Source: Brachybacterium halotolerans
GTDB lineage: Bacteria; Actinomycetota; Actinomycetes; Actinomycetales; Dermabacteraceae
Assembly: GCF_016623465.1 (NCBI RefSeq)
Contig: NZ_JAEDAJ010000004.1
Coordinates: forward strand, 1 to 64,000
Length of the DNA: 64,000 nt
Direction of reading: 5' to 3'
A model generated the notes under the pieces. That model worked only from the letters and a program-made list of their open reading frames with translations. It searched no databases and was not told the origin of the DNA. Both the position numbers and the translations under genes were made by a program. Each line of letters opens with the position of its first letter. Position 1 is the stretch's first letter. Positions 33,822 through 42,557 of this stretch are shown piece by piece.

Positions 33822-34032
33822 GCGGGGATTGTCGCGCCGCTCCGTCCGCGTTCGCGACGACCACCCTCACAGTTTCCTGAGGACGCCGGAGAAATGGCGG
33901 TGACCAGCGCGTTCCGTGGCACATGAAGCGCCTCACAGATGCTCTGCGAGTGATGCTCCGCGCGCGGGCCCACTAGCATCGACGGTTCCAGGTCGTCGAC
34001 CCCGCCGATCACGTTCGATCCAGGAGACAGAG
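33822..34032. promoter_or_regulatory. Divergent intergenic region before the AarF-MarP operon
   Basis: These 211 bases separate the Ser/Gly membrane protein gene from the kinase gene. CAGGAGACAG at 34021-34030 is the ribosome site of the kinase. A possible -10 (TAGCAT at 33974-33979) has no strong -35 partner. No operator-like dyad was found. Confidence 0.3.
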
Positions 34033-35745
34033 ATGGCGCCCTCGCATTCCGTCGCCCGCTACCGCGAGATCGCCGAGATCCTCGTGAGCAATGGTCTGGC
34101 AGCGCTCGCCGGGCAGACGGGCCTGCTCGGCCACGTCCCCGAGAGTCTGCGGCGCCGTGCGGGAGGGCCGGACGCCGCGGACGGCGGCGGCGCGCCGGGC
34201 CCCGTGCCAGGTCCCGTGAGGCTGCGCCGAGCACTCGAGCAGCTCGGGCCCACGTTCATGAAGCTCGGCCAGATGCTGGCCACGAGGGACGACCTCCTGC
34301 CGGCCGCGTACACCGAGGAGCTCACACGGCTGCAGGACCACACACCGCCCGCACCGTACGAGCAGATCGCCCAGGTCGTGCGCGAAGAGCTGGGCATGGA
34401 CCCGCTGGAGGCGTTCGAGATGTTCGAGGAGGCGCCGCTCGCGACGGCGTCCATCGGGCAGGCGCACCGCGCACGGATGCTCGACGGCACGGAGGTCGTC
34501 GTGAAGGTCCGCAAACCCGGCGTGGAGGACATCGTCGCTGAGGACCTCGGCATCCTCCGGCACCTGGCGGGGATCGCCGACCGCGAGTGGGAGACGGCGC
34601 GTGACGTGGACGTCGAGGGCCTGGCCTCTGCCTTCGACCGCAGCATGCGCCGCGAGCTCGACTACCGCGCCGAGGCGGCGAACGCGCAGCGGTTCGCCGC
34701 GGACCTCGCCGAGGACCCGGTGGTGCGGATCCCGCGGGTCTTCACCGCGCTGAGCACTTCCCGAGTGCTCACGGAGGAGTTCGCTGCCGGCATGCGGATC
34801 ACGGACCGCGAGGCTCTCGATGCGGCGGGCGTGGACAGACCGGCGCTCGCTCGCGCCGCAACCCGCTCCATCGTGAAGATGGTCCTGGTCGACGGGTTCT
34901 TCCATGCTGATCCGCATCCCGGCAACATGTTCGTCCGGGAGGACGGCTGCATCTGGCTCATCGACTTCGGGATGGTGGGCGAGCTCAGTCGCCCGGTGCG
35001 CGAGGACATCGTGCGCCTCACCTTCTCGCTGGCCCGCCACGACTCCGACGGCGTCGCGGCGTCCCTGCTCCGACTCGCACCTCCGCAGGGCCCGCACGAC
35101 GCTCGCCGGTTCGATCAGGACGTGCAGGCTCTCCTGGACACTCTGGAGGGGCACGCCCTCGCCGACATCTCCCTCTCGGCCTTCTTCGAGAAGCTGACCA
35201 CCCTGCTCCGCCGGCACCGGCTGCAGCTGCCGGCGGATGTGTCCACTCTGCTGAGGATGCTCGTGCTCACCGAGTCCAGCGCTGTGCTCCTGGACCCCAC
35301 GTTCCATATCAGCGCTGTCCTCGAGGAGGTCCTGCCCGTCGCCCTGGCGCAGATCTGGGGTCCGCAGGCATTGCTCACACGTCTCGGTGAGAGCGGGATG
35401 CAGGCGCTGCGCCTGGGCGAAGAAGCGCCCGCGAGGGTGCGCCGCATGCTCGACGACTACGAGTCGAGGGGCGTCGCCGTGCACATCGATCCCGACGACC
35501 TGGAACCGCTGGTCGAGCGGATCGAGGCGACAGGGGATCGCATCGTCGCGGGCGTCACCATGGGTGCGATGCTCGTGGGCGTGGGCCGCGTGGCGGCCGC
35601 AGGCGTCGAGCGCTCCCACCGAGGACTGCGGGATCCGCTGATGCTCGCCGCCGGAGGCGCGACCCTGGTGCTGGGCGCATATCTCGCAGCGGGCGCCGGC
35701 CCGGCGCGCTCGCTCGCGCGGATGGTCACCCGGAGAGCGCGATGA
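34033..35745 (+). CDS. ABC1 atypical kinase (AarF/UbiB family)
   Basis: The 570-residue protein has the UbiB core: LGPTFMKLGQMLATRDDLLP (KxGQ motif), ATASIGQAHRARMLDGTEVV (Ala-rich loop replacing the Gly-rich loop), VVKVRKPGVED with the ATP-binding Lys, HADPHPGNMFV and LIDFGMVGEL (DFG). Two hydrophobic C-terminal segments end in an RRAR tail, placing it at the membrane. Such kinases support quinone or lipid metabolism in many bacteria; in actinobacteria lacking ubiquinone the role is unclear. The ATG at 34033 follows CAGGAGA. Its stop overlaps the MarP-like gene by four bases, so the two are co-translated. Confidence 0.9.
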   Translation: MAPSHSVARYREIAEILVSNGLAALAGQTGLLGHVPESLRRRAGGPDAADGGGAPGPVPGPVRLRRALEQLGPTFMKLGQMLATRDDLLPAAYTEELTRLQDHTPPAPYEQIAQVVREELGMDPLEAFEMFEEAPLATASIGQAHRARMLDGTEVVVKVRKPGVEDIVAEDLGILRHLAGIADREWETARDVDVEGLASAFDRSMRRELDYRAEAANAQRFAADLAEDPVVRIPRVFTALSTSRVLTEEFAAGMRITDREALDAAGVDRPALARAATRSIVKMVLVDGFFHADPHPGNMFVREDGCIWLIDFGMVGELSRPVREDIVRLTFSLARHDSDGVAASLLRLAPPQGPHDARRFDQDVQALLDTLEGHALADISLSAFFEKLTTLLRRHRLQLPADVSTLLRMLVLTESSAVLLDPTFHISAVLEEVLPVALAQIWGPQALLTRLGESGMQALRLGEEAPARVRRMLDDYESRGVAVHIDPDDLEPLVERIEATGDRIVAGVTMGAMLVGVGRVAAAGVERSHRGLRDPLMLAAGGATLVLGAYLAAGAGPARSLARMVTRRAR

Positions 35746-36923
35746 CGTGGATCGTGGATGTGGTCGCCGTGATCATCCTGCTGGGCGCTCTCGGCGCGGG
35801 CCTGCGTTCGGGATTCGCAGCCACTCTCGGCGCCCTGCTGGGCCTCGTGGCCGGCGCGGCGGCCGCGGTGTGGGCGCTCCCCCACGTCTCCGCGGCGGTC
35901 GATCCCCCGTGGCGCACGGTCGCCGTGCTCGGCGCCCTGTTCCTGCTGCTCGTGGTCGGCTGCGGCATCGGCTCGAGCATCGGCGGACTGATCCGTCGGG
36001 GCGCAGACCGCATCCACCTGCGCGTCCTCGAACGTCTGCTCGGCGGGGTGCTCGGGCTCGTGCTGGGCCTGGTCGTGGTGATGTTCGGCGGGGCCGGGCT
36101 GGTCTCGGCGGGCATCCCGGGCGTCTCCAGCACGGTCGCGTCCTCGCGGGTCCTGCAGCAGATCGACCGTGCCACACCGGAGCCCGTCGACGACGCCCTC
36201 GCCCAGCTGCGAGCGGAGGTCGTCGGCACCCTGCCCATGCCCACCATCGTGAGCCCGCCCGAGGGACTGGGCGAGGCCGACGTCCCGACGTCGGCCCCCG
36301 TCGATCTCGACCAGGCGGACCTCACGCAGGCCGCGCAGTCCGTCGCGCGCGTCTTCGGGCCGACGAACGGCTGCGGCACCATCTCCACCGGATCCGGCTT
36401 CGTGATCGCGCCCGATCGCATCGTCACCAACGCCCACGTGGTCGCCGGCGTGGACCATCCGATGGTCGAGCTGCCCGGCGAGAGCGCCCGCGAGGGACGC
36501 GTGGTCCACTTCGACGTCGAGAACGACCTGGCGGTGATCGCGGCCGACGTCGACGCCGAACCCCTGAAGCTCGTCGACAGGCTGGACGACGGCGCCTCGG
36601 CCGTGATCCAGGGGTACCCGCACGGCGGGCCGTTCCGCTCGTCCTCGGCGACGGTGCGCGCCTCGGGCAGCGCCGAGGTGCACGACGCGCACGGCGAGGG
36701 CACAGTGCGCCGCGACATCTACGTGCTGGATGCGGAGGTCGAGCCCGGCAACTCCGGCGGTCCGCTGCTGGACTCCGACGGCGGCGTCGCCGGGGTGGTC
36801 TTCGCGCGCGGCGAGTCCGACGACGACGTCGCCTACGCGATGACCGACGCCGAGCTGCTGCCCGTGATCGCGCAGCTCGACGGCGAGACGGAGACCGTGT
36901 CGACGGGGGCGTGCACCGCGTGA
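35742..36923 (+). CDS. MarP-like membrane serine protease (CvpA domain plus trypsin fold)
   Basis: The 393-residue protein begins with four hydrophobic segments of a CvpA-like domain (residues 5-120), followed by an extracytoplasmic trypsin-like domain. The triad is visible: His232 in TNAHVVAG, Asp262 in ENDLAVI and Ser338 in EPGNSGGPLL. MarP of M. tuberculosis has the same layout and is needed for acid and oxidative stress resistance through activation of a peptidoglycan hydrolase. Cys residues flanking the protease domain (CGTIS and the terminal CTA) may form a disulfide, as in MarP. It overlaps the kinase upstream and the APH-type gene downstream. Confidence 0.9.
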   Translation: MTWIVDVVAVIILLGALGAGLRSGFAATLGALLGLVAGAAAAVWALPHVSAAVDPPWRTVAVLGALFLLLVVGCGIGSSIGGLIRRGADRIHLRVLERLLGGVLGLVLGLVVVMFGGAGLVSAGIPGVSSTVASSRVLQQIDRATPEPVDDALAQLRAEVVGTLPMPTIVSPPEGLGEADVPTSAPVDLDQADLTQAAQSVARVFGPTNGCGTISTGSGFVIAPDRIVTNAHVVAGVDHPMVELPGESAREGRVVHFDVENDLAVIAADVDAEPLKLVDRLDDGASAVIQGYPHGGPFRSSSATVRASGSAEVHDAHGEGTVRRDIYVLDAEVEPGNSGGPLLDSDGGVAGVVFARGESDDDVAYAMTDAELLPVIAQLDGETETVSTGACTA

Positions 36924-37861
36924 GCGCCGAGGGCGACGGGAGCGCCGAGCGTGCCGACAGCGCCAAGGGCGGCGAGGACGGTCTCGACCCGGACCTGCGC
37001 CGCTGGCTCGAGCCGCTGGTCGGCGAGGTCGCGCTCGTGCGCCCCCTGGTCGGCGGGATCACCGGCCAGATGCTCCAGCTGCGGCCGACCTCCGGCGGCG
37101 AGGATCTGGTGGTCCGCCGCTGGCGCAGCAGGGGCCCGGAGGAGCAGGAACTGGTGCGGCGCGAGACGACCGGGCTCGAGGCGCTGACCGACTCGGGGCT
37201 TCCCATCCCCCGACTGCTCGCCGCGGATCCCGACGGCAGCGGATCGGGCCTGCCCTCGACCATGACCTCGTTCCTCCCAGGCCGCGTGGAGCTCGATCCG
37301 GCGGATCTGCGGGAGTGGGTGCGGCTGCTCGCCGAGATGCTCGTGCGCATCCACTCCGTGCCTCCGCCGGCGCTCGGGACCTGCGAGTACATGCCCTATG
37401 CGCAGCACCCGTGGCTCGTCGCGCTCGGAGACGCCGGACTCGCCAGGGACGCGCACGAGCTGGCCTCGCGCGCCCCGGACCCTTCGTCCGCCGTGCTCTC
37501 CCACGGCGACTACCAGCACTTCAACGTGCTGTGGGAGGAGACGGACCGCCCACGGATCCGCGCGGTGGTCGACTGGCCGACGGCGGGTCTCGCCGACCGC
37601 GGCCTGGACGTGGGGCACTGCCGGCTGAACCTCGCCGTCCTCTTCTCGGCCGACGCCGCCATGTGGTTCCTCGACGACTACGAGCGGGCCGCCGGGGTGC
37701 ACGTCGACCCGGCGGCGGACGTCGAGCAGCTGCTGGGCTTCAGCCTCCAGTGGCCCGAGTTCATTCCTATCCAGGTCGCGGGGCGCCGGACCGTGGACGG
37801 GCCTGGAATGGCTCGGCGGGTGCGGGAGACGATCAGGCGGACGCTCGATCGCGCAGGATGA
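36920..37861 (+). CDS. Aminoglycoside-phosphotransferase-fold kinase
   Basis: The 313-residue protein has the APH fold: LVVRRWRSRG with the ATP-binding Arg/Lys region, the catalytic loop LSHGDYQHFNVLWEE, and VVDWPTAGLADRGLDVGHCR as the DxD-like metal-binding segment. This family phosphorylates diverse small molecules, including sugars, choline and macrolides, and membership does not indicate resistance. The GTG at 36920 overlaps the MarP-like stop by four bases; a GTG at 36911 is an alternative. Its coupling to AarF and MarP-like genes is the only clue to its role. Confidence 0.85.
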   Translation: MSAEGDGSAERADSAKGGEDGLDPDLRRWLEPLVGEVALVRPLVGGITGQMLQLRPTSGGEDLVVRRWRSRGPEEQELVRRETTGLEALTDSGLPIPRLLAADPDGSGSGLPSTMTSFLPGRVELDPADLREWVRLLAEMLVRIHSVPPPALGTCEYMPYAQHPWLVALGDAGLARDAHELASRAPDPSSAVLSHGDYQHFNVLWEETDRPRIRAVVDWPTAGLADRGLDVGHCRLNLAVLFSADAAMWFLDDYERAAGVHVDPAADVEQLLGFSLQWPEFIPIQVAGRRTVDGPGMARRVRETIRRTLDRAG

Positions 37862-37906
37862 GATCGAGGGCCCCGCCGTCCGCCGACCCCCTCCGATCGG
37901 AACCCC

Positions 37907-39013
37907 ATGGTCACCGCCGACCCCACGCTCCGCTCCGTCGAGCTGCACCGCCTCGAGACCCGCTACTCCCGCACCATCGGCCGCAATGCGCGCCTCGGCG
38001 AGCACGGTGACGGCCCATCGGCCGACGTCGTGGTGCTGCGCACGGACGACGGCCGCACGGGATGGGGTCTTGTCGAGGGCCCTCCGGGCGACGTCGACGC
38101 CCTGATCGGCCGCCGCCTGTCCGACCTCATCGACCCCGCGAGCGGCGTGCGCGATCCCCGGGACCACTGGGCGGACGTCGCTCTGCATGACCTCCTCGGC
38201 GTCGTCCTCGACCAGCCGGTCCATGCCCTGCTTGGCGGGCGCGGGACCGTCGACGTCCCGGTGTACGACGGCGCCCTGTACTTCGAGGACCTCGACCCGC
38301 AGGAGTCCCCGGGCGGCATCGCGCGGATCCTCGAGGAGTGCCGGGCGGACGCCGCGCTCGGCTACCGCGACGTGAAGCTCAAGATCGGACGCGGCAACCG
38401 CTGGATGCCGCGCGCCGAGGGGGACGCCCGCGACGTCGCGGTGACACGTGCCGTCCGCGAGGCGATGCCCGGGGCGCGGCTGCTCGTGGACGCCAACGAC
38501 GGCTATGACCTGCCCGGGTTCCTGCGCTATCTCGACGCGGTGGCCGACGTCGGCCTGCACTGGGTCGAGGAGCCCTTCCTCGACGACGCCGACGATCTCG
38601 CGCAGCTGCGCGCCTGGCTCGACGAGCACTCCCCCGCCACCCTGATCGCCGAGGGCGAGACCACCCCGGAGGTGCCGGCGCTGCTGCCGATCGCCGCCGC
38701 GGGCAGCATCGACGTGCTGCTCATGGACGTGATCTCCTTCGGCCTCACGCCCTGGCGCCGGCTCATGCCCGAGATCGAGGCCGCAGGGACCCTGGCCTCA
38801 CCGCACGCGTGGGGCCAGCCGCTGAAGACCCGGTACGCGGCGCACCTCGCCGCGGGCTGCGGGAACGTCGAGCTCGTCGAGGGCGTGCCCGGCACGGTGC
38901 GGGGCGTCGAGGATGCGCTGCTGCGGCCCGTCGACGGGGTGCTGCACCTCGACGACGCGCCCGGCTTCGGCATCCCGCTGCCGGACGCGGAGCACCTGCT
39001 CCCTCACGACTGA
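37907..39013 (+). CDS. Mandelate racemase/muconate-lactonising enzyme-family protein
   Basis: The 368-residue enolase-superfamily protein has the expected order: a capping domain, the KxK motif in DVKLKIGRGN, the metal ligands Asp in LLVDANDGYD, Glu in HWVEEPFLDD and Glu in LIAEGETTPEV, and a His in SPHAWGQPLKT. The His/KxK pattern is that of mandelate racemase-type acid-sugar dehydratases and related enzymes, which abstract a proton next to a carboxylate. It starts 45 bases after the APH gene and may be in the same transcript. The substrate is not determined. Confidence 0.88.
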   Translation: MVTADPTLRSVELHRLETRYSRTIGRNARLGEHGDGPSADVVVLRTDDGRTGWGLVEGPPGDVDALIGRRLSDLIDPASGVRDPRDHWADVALHDLLGVVLDQPVHALLGGRGTVDVPVYDGALYFEDLDPQESPGGIARILEECRADAALGYRDVKLKIGRGNRWMPRAEGDARDVAVTRAVREAMPGARLLVDANDGYDLPGFLRYLDAVADVGLHWVEEPFLDDADDLAQLRAWLDEHSPATLIAEGETTPEVPALLPIAAAGSIDVLLMDVISFGLTPWRRLMPEIEAAGTLASPHAWGQPLKTRYAAHLAAGCGNVELVEGVPGTVRGVEDALLRPVDGVLHLDDAPGFGIPLPDAEHLLPHD

Positions 39014-39059
39014 TCCCGTGGCGCCGGTCCCGGGGGGGGCGTGGACGACGGCGACGGGC

Positions 39060-40094
39060 TCAGGTCCCTGCGCGAAGGGACGCGGCCGCCTCCGGTCCCG
39101 TGGCGAGGCCGAGGCGCGGAGCGACCTCCGTGGCCAGCAGCTCGAGGCTGCGCAGGGTCATCTCGTGGGGCGCGGCGATCGAGTGCACCTGGAACGAGAC
39201 GTCGGTCGCGGCGGACAGCGTCTCGTCGGCCGCGAGCGTCTCGCAGACCTCCTTGACGGTCCCCACGTGCGTGTCGGTGATGGTCACGAGCTCCTGGATG
39301 CTCGCGCCGTCGGCGTCGAATCCGCTCTGGCCCGCGGCGAGCGCGCGCAGCCCCGGCTCCGCGAGGGCGAGGGCGCGGTCGCGGTCGCCGGGGTCCACGA
39401 CGAGCGCCGTGCGCGAGGCGAGGACCCGCGAGCCCGCTCCCTCCGGGAGCGCGCTGCGGTAGGCCTCGATGATGGGCAGCTGGAGCTCGTGGAGGGGCAG
39501 GTCGAGGGCGTCCTCGGGCCGCACCTGGGTGCGCGAGAGCATCAGTCCGTCGCCGGCCTCACCGGCGCGTCGGCCGCCGTCGGCGGAGAACGTCGCCTGC
39601 CGGATGCGCCGGCCGAGGTCCCCGGCGGGCGGGTAGATCCGGGACTCGGTCCCGCGGACCCCGCGACCGACGAGCGCGTCCCGCAGCACACCCAGGTGCG
39701 CGGCGAAGATCTCCCGGCGCCGGGCGGGGTCGCGGCCGAAGGCGGGGAACGAGGACGGCGTGCCGCCGGCGGCGATCCCGAGCTGCACGCGCCCGCCGCT
39801 CAGGGCGTCGAGCACGGAGGCGTCCTCGGCCGCGCGCAGGGGATCGTCGATCGGGAGGGTGAGCACGCCGGTGGCCAGTGCGATGTCGTGCGTGCGCTGC
39901 GCTGCGGCAGCGAGCAGCACGAAGGGCGAGGGCAGCCCGCCCTCGTGCTCGCCGAAGTGGTGCTGGGCGACCCAGGCGGAGGCGAAGCCGAGCTCGTCGG
40001 CCTGAGCGATCTGCTCGAGCGCGAAGCGGTATCGGTCGGCAGGACCCGCCTCCTCGAGGAGGCGGGTGAACAGTCCCAGGCGGGGTCGGGTCAT
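39060..40094 (-). CDS. LLM-class (luciferase-like) flavin oxidoreductase
   Basis: The 344-residue protein begins RPRLGLFTRLLEEAGPADRY and has FALEQIAQADELGFASAWVA, QHHFGEHEGGLPSPFVLLAA and GGRVQLGIAAGGTPSSF, all typical of FMN- or F420-dependent bacterial luciferase-like oxidoreductases. It has no signal peptide. It lies tail to tail with the enolase-superfamily gene, with a run of eight G in the 46-base gap. The substrate is unknown. Upstream, 114 bases separate it from the insertion sequence. Confidence 0.88.
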   Translation of the reverse strand: MTRPRLGLFTRLLEEAGPADRYRFALEQIAQADELGFASAWVAQHHFGEHEGGLPSPFVLLAAAAQRTHDIALATGVLTLPIDDPLRAAEDASVLDALSGGRVQLGIAAGGTPSSFPAFGRDPARRREIFAAHLGVLRDALVGRGVRGTESRIYPPAGDLGRRIRQATFSADGGRRAGEAGDGLMLSRTQVRPEDALDLPLHELQLPIIEAYRSALPEGAGSRVLASRTALVVDPGDRDRALALAEPGLRALAAGQSGFDADGASIQELVTITDTHVGTVKEVCETLAADETLSAATDVSFQVHSIAAPHEMTLRSLELLATEVAPRLGLATGPEAAASLRAGT

Positions 40095-40209
40095 GGTGCG
40101 GGGTCTCCTCTGTGCCGGGGGTGCGTCGGGAACCGGTCCCGATGTGGGATCACGGAGCCGACTCCCCTGAGGAGCTCATCGCGATATCCGGCTCGCGGAC
40201 CGATGGACC

Positions 40210-41152
40210 TAGGGCGTGTCTGACAAATGGATCGGCGGCGTGCTGAGAGGCTGTGAGCGTGTCGCGGTTTCAGATGCTCTCGGATGCTCAGTGGTCGTTG
40301 ATCGAGGAGATGCTGCCGCGTCCGACCGGGCGCAAGGGGCGGCCGTTCTCGGACGCCAGGACGATGGTCGAAGGCATCGTCTACCGGTATCGGTGCGGGA
40401 TCGCGTGGCGGGACCTTCCTGAGGCGTTCGGTCCGTGGCAGACGGTGTGGACCTGGCATCACCGCATGGCGGCGGAGGGAACCTGGGACAAGGTGCTCGC
40501 CAAGCTCACGGCCGCGGCCGACGCCGAAGGACTCGTGGACTGGTCACTGTCCGTCGACTCCACGATCGCTCGCGCGCATCAGCACGCGACCAACACGAAG
40601 CGCCTCACAGGGGGCTGGATCGAATTACACGAGCCCGGCCGACGAGCCGCCTGATCACGCGGTCGGCCGCTCCCGCGGCGGCTTGTCGACGAAGATCCAT
40701 CAGCTCGTCGACGGCAACGGCCTGCCCCTGGTTGCGCTGCTCACAGCGGGTCAGGCTGGCGACTCGCCCATGTTCCTGCCGCTGATGGAGCGCCTGCGAG
40801 TTGCGCGTCCCCTCGGTCGGCCCCGAACCCGTCCCGACGCAGTCCGCGGCGACAAGGCGTACTCGTCACGCGCGATCCGCGGACACCTGCGCTCCCGTGG
40901 GATCAAAGCCGTGATCCCCGAACCGTCCGACCAGCAGGGCCACCGCAAGCGCCGCGGATCACGCGGTGGACGCCCGGTCGGGCTCGATGCGGCCGACTAC
41001 CGGAACCGGAACGTCATCGAGCGCCGCTACTGCCAGATCAAGCAATGGCGCGGGCTCGCGACCCGCTACGACAAGCTCGCCATCGTCTACCGCGCCGCCG
41101 TGATCCTCAACGCCGTCATCGCCTGGACCCGGCAATTGTCAGACACGCCCTA
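40210..41152 (+). mobile_element. IS5-family insertion sequence (IS427-like group)
   Basis: The element is about 940 bases, bounded by inverted repeats GGGCGTGTCTGACAA (40212-40226) and its complement ending at 41150. TA flanks both ends (40210-40211 and 41151-41152), the usual target duplication of this group, possibly within CTAG. It carries two overlapping-frame transposase genes. It lies between the LLM oxidoreductase and the end of the sulfatase gene, with 49 bases left before the sulfatase stop, and seems to interrupt no coding sequence. Confidence 0.92.
40259..40654 (+). CDS. IS5-family transposase, first frame (OrfA)
   Basis: The frame encodes 131 residues starting SRFQMLSDAQWSLIEEMLP, with a DUF4096-type N-terminal domain and the first catalytic Asp in WSLSVDSTIARAHQH. 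The GTG at 40259 has GAGAGG eight bases upstream. The frame stops at 40654; the continuation of the transposase is found one base further on in frame (plus 1) from about HEP. The change could be a programmed frameshift at CCCGGC (40634-40639) or an inactivating indel. Confidence 0.85.
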   Translation: MSRFQMLSDAQWSLIEEMLPRPTGRKGRPFSDARTMVEGIVYRYRCGIAWRDLPEAFGPWQTVWTWHHRMAAEGTWDKVLAKLTAAADAEGLVDWSLSVDSTIARAHQHATNTKRLTGGWIELHEPGRRAA

Positions 41153-41153
41153 G
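40683..41153 (+). CDS. IS5-family transposase, second frame (OrfB)
   Basis: This frame holds the rest of the DDE domain: GRSRGGLSTKIHQLVDGNGL, the second Asp in VRGDKAYSSRAIR, and the Glu in NVIERRYCQIKQWRGLATRY. The frame is open upstream of the TTG at 40683 and reads ADEPPDHAVGRSRGG, which joins naturally to HEP of the first frame. The stop codon TAG at 41151-41153 is formed by the TA target duplication plus flanking DNA. Activity depends on frameshifting and is unproved. Confidence 0.85.
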   Translation: MSTKIHQLVDGNGLPLVALLTAGQAGDSPMFLPLMERLRVARPLGRPRTRPDAVRGDKAYSSRAIRGHLRSRGIKAVIPEPSDQQGHRKRRGSRGGRPVGLDAADYRNRNVIERRYCQIKQWRGLATRYDKLAIVYRAAVILNAVIAWTRQLSDTP

Positions 41154-41199
41154 CAGTTCCGGGGCGACGTGCGGTGCGGTCCCGGGAGTGGTCTCGCCC

Positions 41200-42555
41200 T
41201 CAGCGACTCCGAGCGGTGCTCCCCCATTGCACGGCGGCGTCCTGGTATCGGGTGATCGCGCGCTCGAGGTCGGCGACGATCCTGGGCGCCTGCCCGGAGA
41301 GGTCCGTCGACTCCTGGGGATCGGACTCGAGGTCGAAGAGGGCGGCGTGGACCGCAGCGGGCGGGTCCATGCCCTCGCGAGCGTCGTGGACCAGCTTGTG
41401 ACGACCCCGTCGCACCGCGTACTGGCCCTGGTACTCCCACACGACGGCGCGCTCGGTGGCTTCGGTGAACTCGCCCGACGGTGTCGCGACGCCTTCGCCA
41501 TCTCCATCGCCCCGCAGCGCATCGAGCAGGGAGATCCCGTCGACGTCGGGCAGCTCCGGCTCCTCGCCGTCCACGGCGTGCAGGAGCGTCGGGAGCAGAT
41601 CCATCATCGTGCCCACCTGGTCGTGCTCGGCGTTGGACGGGAGCTGCGCAGGCCAGGAGACGATGCCGGGCACGCGGAGCCCCCCTTCGAACACGGAACC
41701 CTTCGAGCCGCGGAGCCCGCCGGCGGAGCCGCCCGTGTACGAGATCTCCTCGCCGTCGAGCCAGTTGCGGCTCTCCCTGGAGGGTCCGTTGTCGGAGGAG
41801 AACAGCACGATCGTGTCGTCCCGGGCGCCGCTGCGATCGAGGGCCGCGAGGATCTCGCCGACGGCATCGTCCATCGCGGCGATCATCGCCGCGCTCTCCC
41901 GCCGACCGGGAGGCAGGTGGGCGACGCGGCGCATGTGCTCGTCGGGCGCGTGCATCGGGTAGTGCGGCGCGTTGAAGGGGACGTAGCAGAAGAAGGGCGA
42001 CTCGGGCGCCGTGCGGATGATGAAGTCCGCGGCGCGGTTCCCGATGACCGTGGTGAGGTACTCGCCGTTGCGCCACACCTCGTCGTCCCCGTCCCAGAGG
42101 TCGTGCACCGGGTTGTGGTCTCCCCAGTAGAAGATGTGCGAGTAGTAGTCGACGCAGCCGGCGCGGAAGCCGAAGGTCTCGTCGAACCCGAAGTGGAAGG
42201 GCGCGTAGGCGGGGTCGGCCCCCAGGTGCCATTTGCCGAACAGTCCCGTCCGATACCCGCGCTGGCGCAGGTGCGAGGCGAGGGTGGGCTGGTGGGGCAG
42301 GCCGGGTGTGTGACGGGTCCCGCCGAGGATCGATTCCACACCGGCGTGGGCGGGGTATCGGCCGGTCATCAGGGAGGCCCGCGAGGGCGAGCACACCGGG
42401 GAGTTCGCGTACCACTGGGGAAGCCGGACCCCGGCCGCGCAGAGGGCGTCGAGGTGCGGGGTGGGTATGTCGTCGGCCCCGAAGCAGCCGAGGTCACCCC
42501 AGCCGAGGTCGTCGGCGAACAGGATCACGATGTTGGGGCGGCTCGGCTGTGTCAT
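41200..42555 (-). CDS. Cys-type sulfatase (S1 family)
   Basis: The 451-residue protein is an alkaline-phosphatase-fold sulfatase: NIVILFADDLGWGDLGCFGA with the metal-binding Asp pair, the formylglycine motif CSPSRASLMTG with Cys55, GLFGKWHLG, and LFSSDNGPSRES. No signal peptide is present, so it should desulfate imported sugars in the cytoplasm. Cys55 must be converted to formylglycine by a separate maturase not seen in this window. It starts three bases after the permease stop with GAAGGAGTGAAG, and is the last gene of the binding protein-permease-permease-sulfatase operon. Confidence 0.92.
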   Translation of the reverse strand: MTQPSRPNIVILFADDLGWGDLGCFGADDIPTPHLDALCAAGVRLPQWYANSPVCSPSRASLMTGRYPAHAGVESILGGTRHTPGLPHQPTLASHLRQRGYRTGLFGKWHLGADPAYAPFHFGFDETFGFRAGCVDYYSHIFYWGDHNPVHDLWDGDDEVWRNGEYLTTVIGNRAADFIIRTAPESPFFCYVPFNAPHYPMHAPDEHMRRVAHLPPGRRESAAMIAAMDDAVGEILAALDRSGARDDTIVLFSSDNGPSRESRNWLDGEEISYTGGSAGGLRGSKGSVFEGGLRVPGIVSWPAQLPSNAEHDQVGTMMDLLPTLLHAVDGEEPELPDVDGISLLDALRGDGDGEGVATPSGEFTEATERAVVWEYQGQYAVRRGRHKLVHDAREGMDPPAAVHAALFDLESDPQESTDLSGQAPRIVADLERAITRYQDAAVQWGSTARSR

Positions 42556-42557
42556 CT

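Noticed and set aside
34005..34022. A GTTCGATCC string resembling a tRNA T-loop
   Set aside because: No acceptor, D or anticodon stems can be built around it; it is simply the leader of the AarF kinase gene.
36920..37861. Aminoglycoside resistance gene
   Set aside because: Only the general APH kinase fold is visible; no resistance subfamily signature and a housekeeping-type operon context.
40211..41153. Composite transposon or genomic island around the sulfatase module
   Set aside because: Only one copy of the insertion sequence is in the window and the flanking genes show no clear change in composition.
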